Shown here: piece after piece, positions 61,001-64,000 of the stretch
Layout: every line of letters starts with the position of its first letter
How positions within the stretch are numbered: the first letter of the stretch is position 1
From: Patella vulgata
Taxonomy: Eukaryota; Mollusca; Gastropoda; Patellidae
Assembly: GCF_932274485.2 (NCBI RefSeq)
Contig: NC_065884.2
Span: 25,033,622 to 25,097,621 of the forward strand
Length of the DNA: 64,000 nucleotides
Direction: 5' to 3'
Position numbers and translations under genes: made by a program
The notes under the pieces: generated by a model
Seen by the model: only the letters and a program-made list of their open reading frames with translations
Databases searched by the model: none
What the model was told of the DNA's origin: nothing

Positions 61001-62635
61001 CCGGAATGATGATTAATTGTGCAGAAGTAAAAATTAAAAGAGTGTTTTAGTAGGGTTTTTTTTTAACGAAATCTCAAAAATGTTTTTTACGGATTCACAT
61101 AGGCGCGTCTGAAGTAAACAAAGACGATGTGTTGATACATTTACACCCCAATCATCAGTTAGTAGTCTATGTATGGGTTGCAAAAAAAAGAGTAGCAAGA
61201 TTAATAAATATATTATGAATTGATTTCTGTTTCTAAAGTTTCTTTGCTTTTAAACTTAATACTAGTAATTGCGCAAGGGGAGGTAATTTTATTTTAGTCA
61301 CGACTGTCCAGTCTAATTTTTGCCGCGGTACAGAATTCTAAAGGCTTCATGGACGTTGCCTGTCCATCTATACACTGTCCATGGTTAGAATAAAAACATA
61401 AATATTTAATTGAATAAATTTAATAACAAACTAAAATTTGGTAAGAAGTGGCTTCTTGTTTAACTTTTTAAAATATGAAATAACCATATTTTGATATAAA
61501 TTTTCCGTATTCTTGTGTTACAATACAATGGAAGCATTTCAGTTAGGCGAAATATGATTCGCTTGCTGAGTGATAAGACGGTTTTGACAATATCATCGAA
61601 CGTAAATGTGCTGGGAATACCCATCAGAGTCCAGTCGAGATAGGTAAATTCGCGTACTGGTAATTTATTGATTTTCAAGGAAATAATAGTGGTCCCGTTC
61701 GTTTCTTGAGTTTAACGAATGAACAGGACCACTATTATTTCCTTGTAGATCAATAAATTACCGGTACGCGAATTTACCTATGTCCAGGCATCGCTAGCCA
61801 TTTTGTAAGGCGTGCATAATTTAGTACACAAAATATGACTGGACAAAACATGAATAATAATGACGTGTTATAATTTTAGCCAATGAAAAAATTAATTATT
61901 CCGGTTTGCGGTTGAATATTAGCGACTGTGTTACAGTTTATAATTTGCTTTCCCATTAGCCGAAATGACCACTAGACGTGCCATTTTGCGGAATTCATCT
62001 AATCAAATACAGTGTAACTTATTACAGGATATGCAGACTTCTTCATCTCAAGACCTTAACACTGTGTACAACTATAAACTCCATAGGATATTAAATTAAA
62101 CCTCTAGATTGTCCACAAGATATTAACTTTAGCCTCTAAAATGTCCATAAGATTTTTCAAGTGTTTCGTGGCTCTGAATTTCGATAGGGTTCCACCTTGG
62201 GACTAGCCAAATGATCCAAGTAAGTTTGAGAAGACAATTTCAAGCACTCTGACCCGTCAAGTGTTTGAGAAAATTGTGGATGGGCAGATTGGCAGAAATG
62301 ACAACAATAATATAGGTCTAAACACTTGTGACATGTGGGCATGTAATAAGTCAAAATTAACTCAATGATATACCATTTCGGTATATTGCATTTCGATATG
62401 GTTCTTATTTATTAGGTAATGACGATATCCATAACCTTAAATGTTGCAATACAATAGACAAAAATCCCACTTACGTTCCACTATTGTATGTCGCGAAAGT
62501 TGAAGCCCATTCCATACCAGATTTTGCTATTCTATTAGCTACAACAGATCGCACCCCTTCTAAGACACTCACGGTTGGTTGTACAAACCTCCATAAATCA
62601 GAATTACTGTTACCTATTGTAGTTTCCATGGAAAC
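55097..62635 (-). CDS. PLBD2: PLBD2-like phospholipase B-like hydrolase, copy 2, 3' exons
   Basis: Six exons in transcript order: 62635-62475, 60123-60028, 59388-59317, 55917-55765, 55612-55453 and 55288-55097 (stop TAA 55097-55099), GT-AG, 277 residues. They match copy 1 exons 6 to 11 with the same phases; four lengths are identical (161, 72, 153, 160), the second is 96 against 87 bp and the last 192 against 189. Motifs: [95 protein letters not shown] and PPFQWSQSDF. It is closer to vertebrate PLBD2 here than copy 1 (AISARSDLNPANG is kept, where copy 1 has [12 protein letters not shown]). The half with the catalytic Cys lies past the right edge, so activity cannot be judged. Introns hold SINEs and three DNA elements. 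Confidence 0.93.
56090..56275 (-). mobile_element. SINE family 1, reverse, head lost
   Basis: AAATGGGGTTTAATGTCCTA, CTAATGAAGATGGGCATATG, TTACAGTGTACTAAGATGG and CATGGGACCTCGGTTTTTCG in reverse order of the plus copies. Confidence 0.85.
56326..57311. mobile_element. hAT-like non-autonomous element
   Basis: 986 bp. The inverted ends are CATAGGCGTACG and its complement. The 8-bp target duplication GTATCTAG is perfect (56318-56325 and 57312-57319). A sister sequence at 55735-55763 reads through the site with one GTATCTAG, giving the empty version. A poly-G/poly-C stretch lies just inside each end. No transposase; open frames inside are short. Confidence 0.93.
57320..57811 (-). other. PLBD copy 2 intron, no feature
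   Basis: AT-rich intron between the hAT-like element and the satellite array; nothing recognised. Confidence 0.5.
57812..58710 (+). repeat. Element D satellite array, five 150-bp units plus terminus
   Basis: Phase mark CCTCTAGAG at 57924, 58076, 58226, 58376 and 58526 (152, then exactly 150 bp). Each unit holds CAAGGGCCATAACTCTGGCA and CGTCTCATGACCTTAAACAC. The array ends in GACGGACGGGGGCGACGACA and CACATTTCAATGTGGGC, the inverted match of the D left end at 22905. Because 150 is a multiple of three, one frame stays open for 194 codons (58072-58656); it is a repeat product. Confidence 0.9.
58711..59316 (-). other. PLBD copy 2 intron, little recognised
   Basis: Only a weak SINE-like scrap (GGGGTCTTTAGACGACCAT near 58939). 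No gene. Confidence 0.45.
59494..59963. mobile_element. TIR repeat family H, copy 2
   Basis: ATTTAAAGGAGCTAAATCGC on the left and its imperfect complement (AGACTTAGCTACTTTAAG) on the right. The interior follows 22167-22676. About 470 bp, non-coding. Confidence 0.85.
60190..60350 (-). mobile_element. SINE family 2, head lost
   Basis: AAATGGGGTTTAATGTCCAC, AACACAAACTAGGTTATTTT, GGGTCTTTAGGAGTGGGAGG and GTTGGACAGGCAACCCTACT, as at 48842-49010, then the match stops before the tRNA-like head. Confidence 0.85.
60599..61382. mobile_element. TIR element with 30-bp ends, P- or hAT-like
   Basis: 784 bp. The left end CATGGACCGTATATAG continues to GATGGACAGGCAACG; the right end is its complement with two changes. 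GGTTAGAA is found on both sides (60591-60598 and 61383-61390), a 7-8-bp target duplication. A roughly 31-bp TIR starting CATG with an 8-bp duplication recalls P elements; hAT also makes 8-bp duplications. No transposase is recognised inside. Confidence 0.8.
61640..61781. repeat. Near-perfect palindrome, arms 64-68 nt, loop 10 nt
   Basis: The left arm 61640-61703 and right arm 61714-61781 are reverse complements apart from four single-base differences and one 4-nt gap (for example GGAAATAATAGTGGTCC against its complement, and AGGTAAATTCGCGTA). The loop is TCTTGAGTTT. It lies in a PLBD copy 2 intron and is not flanked by a recognised family. Confidence 0.92.
62030..62350 (+). repeat. Element D satellite, decayed copy
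   Basis: CTTCTTCATCTCAAGACCTT, CACTGTGTACAACTATAAA, CCTCTAGATTGTCCACAAGA, CCATAAGATTTTTCAAGTG and ACATGTGGGCATG in D order, with one unit partly doubled. Confidence 0.7.
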
Positions 62636-62952
62636 CTGTAAATATAGAATTCTGAATGTGAGCTTGTCTGTACTAAAGAGTATACATTTACTATCATTTT
62701 CTTTATAATTTACTACAATTTAGGTGAGGCTAATGATGGTATTGTTTCAACCATTTTATTGATATTATGGGGGAATCATGCACATGTATATTATTCTGTG
62801 TTAAAATACAGATGTGACGTCACCCTTTGATGTTGGCGTACCATTATTTCAAATAATCGTACGGGCAACTTGCCAATAGTACTTTATTCATACCAGTGAG
62901 ATATTGGACTAGTGTGACGTAAAAGCTCGTGCGGAGTGTCAGTATTTTAAGA

Positions 62953-63067
62953 TGTTTAATGGTCTCGAGCTTACGACATTGCGTAATATATTGTAAAAAC
63001 ATTCGGGCCTACTGCCCTCATGTTGTTACAATATATTACTTAATGTCTCGCTCTCGACCATTAAACA
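62953..63067. repeat. Foldback repeat F, intact (empty site of the Tc1 copy)
   Basis: Imperfect inverted arms of about 42 nt (TGTTTAATGGTC, then CGACATT and TAATATATTGTAA) around a 29-nt loop. It matches 16138-17422 in reverse complement with the Tc1-like element removed. Confidence 0.88.
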
Positions 63068-63239
63068 ATACTTACTTGGATTTTTGATTTAAATGTTACA
63101 TGACTGGACTGGGTGTTTACATTTATTTCAACATTAGGCTGCGTAAGTACTTAATATGTATGTATCTGCTCTCTGTGATCTTATTGGTATTTTAGAAGTG
63201 GGTCATTTCATGTTATAGGGACCGGTGTTTGTGAGGTGA

Positions 63240-63543
63240 CCAGTATTCATAAATAAAAAAGTTTTTAGTAAAACTTTAAATTTTCTAAATTTGGGGCTAT
63301 ATATCTACAAAAATTTGCCGAAAATCAAAAATAAAAAATATCGTAGCTGTGTGCTTTTTCTCCGGCTATGCCAAAATGTATTGAAAGTTAAATCCATTGA
63401 CTATTGCAAGATTACGGCATTTTTTTTAAAAACGACAACTTCAGTGATTTCGGACACTTCGCATTGTCACAGAACGTTCAAAATAGCTTTATTCTCGAAG
63501 TCACACACACTTTCCCAGTAAAACCGTAGACATCGTAAAATCG
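63240..63543 (-). repeat. Family A fragment, reverse
   Basis: Reverse complement of about 5065-5385: ATTCATAAATAAAAAAGTTT, CCGAAAATCAAAAATAAAAA, GGCTATGCCAAAATGTAT, GAACGTTCAAAATAGCTTTA and AAGTCACACACACTTTCC. Both element ends are absent. Confidence 0.88.
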
Positions 63544-63632
63544 GATATTAACTTTAGTCTTTAGAGCACCCAGAAGCAATCGGACGGACAGGGATGACAA
63601 CTATATCTGACCAATGTGGATGTATAAAAATA
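63544..63632 (+). repeat. Element D terminus, joined to the family A fragment
   Basis: ATATTAACTTTAGTCTTTAG, CAATCGGACGGACAGGGATG and CCAATGTGGATGTATAAAA follow the D end. From 63633 to 64000 nothing is recognised; this should be intron of PLBD copy 2. Confidence 0.65.
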
Positions 63633-64000
63633 AAGGTGTAAAATATCAAAGATGGGCCTTTCCTCATTGACAGACATGTGTAGATGTACAAGCAACATTT
63701 CCCTAAAGTTTCATATTTTTTCATGGAAGGCTACTATACATGGTTAGCGTTTGAAAAACAGTGATTTTAGAGATTTTCCTGTGTGGAGTCAATTTTCAAA
63801 GCTATATTTACAAGAAACTGACAAAGATATGACTTTTAATAATGTTTGTTCAAACAAAAAGCTTACCCGTTGATACATTATACATGTGATAAGTTACAAC
63901 TTCTAATATAGTGTAGTAAAATTTTAACACTGTATCAAAATATTGATTTTTTTTGCACAAGTATCAATTCTTGGCACTCCTCATACACAGTTGACAGTAT

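Noticed and set aside
61460-61678. 72-codon minus-strand open frame that looks protein-like
   Set aside because: Its start lies within the palindrome arm, no family was recognised and no splice partner is visible.
61967-62090. Plus-strand ATG (MTTRRAILRNSSNQ) after a promoter-like stretch, as a first exon
   Set aside because: Runs straight into decayed element D and ends; no donor with a plausible downstream exon.

Overview
This is a eukaryotic, AT-rich, intron-rich animal window, most likely a marine mollusc and probably a gastropod. The support is short exons in long introns with GT-AG borders, clear orthologues of animal genes, tRNA-headed SINEs, and mollusc-type repeats (the 'agggccataactctgg' satellite and TIR elements carrying internal satellites). 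Species cannot be named from sequence alone.

Four host genes are present. (1) 309-11908 (+): the last five coding exons of C1QBP (p32), a mitochondrial matrix acidic protein; the first exons lie left of the window. (2) 20842-34900 (+): a complete eight-exon WSB1-like gene (WD40 propeller plus SOCS box, a cullin-RING ubiquitin ligase substrate receptor). (3) 41790-50561 (-): a PLBD2-like phospholipase B-like lysosomal hydrolase gene of 11 recognised exons; its signal-peptide exon was not found. (4) 55097-62635 (-): the six 3' exons of a second PLBD2-like gene, continuing past the right edge. Genes 3 and 4 are head-to-tail tandem duplicates with the same intron phases. No functional link between the C1QBP, WSB1 and PLBD genes is implied by their proximity.

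Most of the remainder is mobile and repeated DNA. The big C1QBP intron holds a chain of elements with hairpins at both ends that look like Helentron-type (Helitron2) non-autonomous elements, including two about 1.91 kb tandem copies. The 12.9-15.7 kb region is an element with about 80-bp inverted ends, a 146-bp satellite core that turns into a 294-bp dimer repeat, and an attached inverted arm. At 16.2-17.4 kb a decayed Tc1-like transposon sits inside a small foldback repeat whose uninterrupted relative lies at 62.95-63.07 kb. Further elements with clear ends are at 10.2 kb, 40.1 kb, 56.3 kb (hAT-like, 8-bp duplications) and 60.6 kb (7-8-bp duplication, P- or hAT-like). Two tRNA-derived SINE families share one 3' tail. 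A 150-bp satellite at 57.8-58.7 kb keeps an accidental open frame. A near-perfect 64-68-nt-arm palindrome lies at 61640-61781. I saw no virus-derived element, CRISPR array, rRNA or intact tRNA gene.
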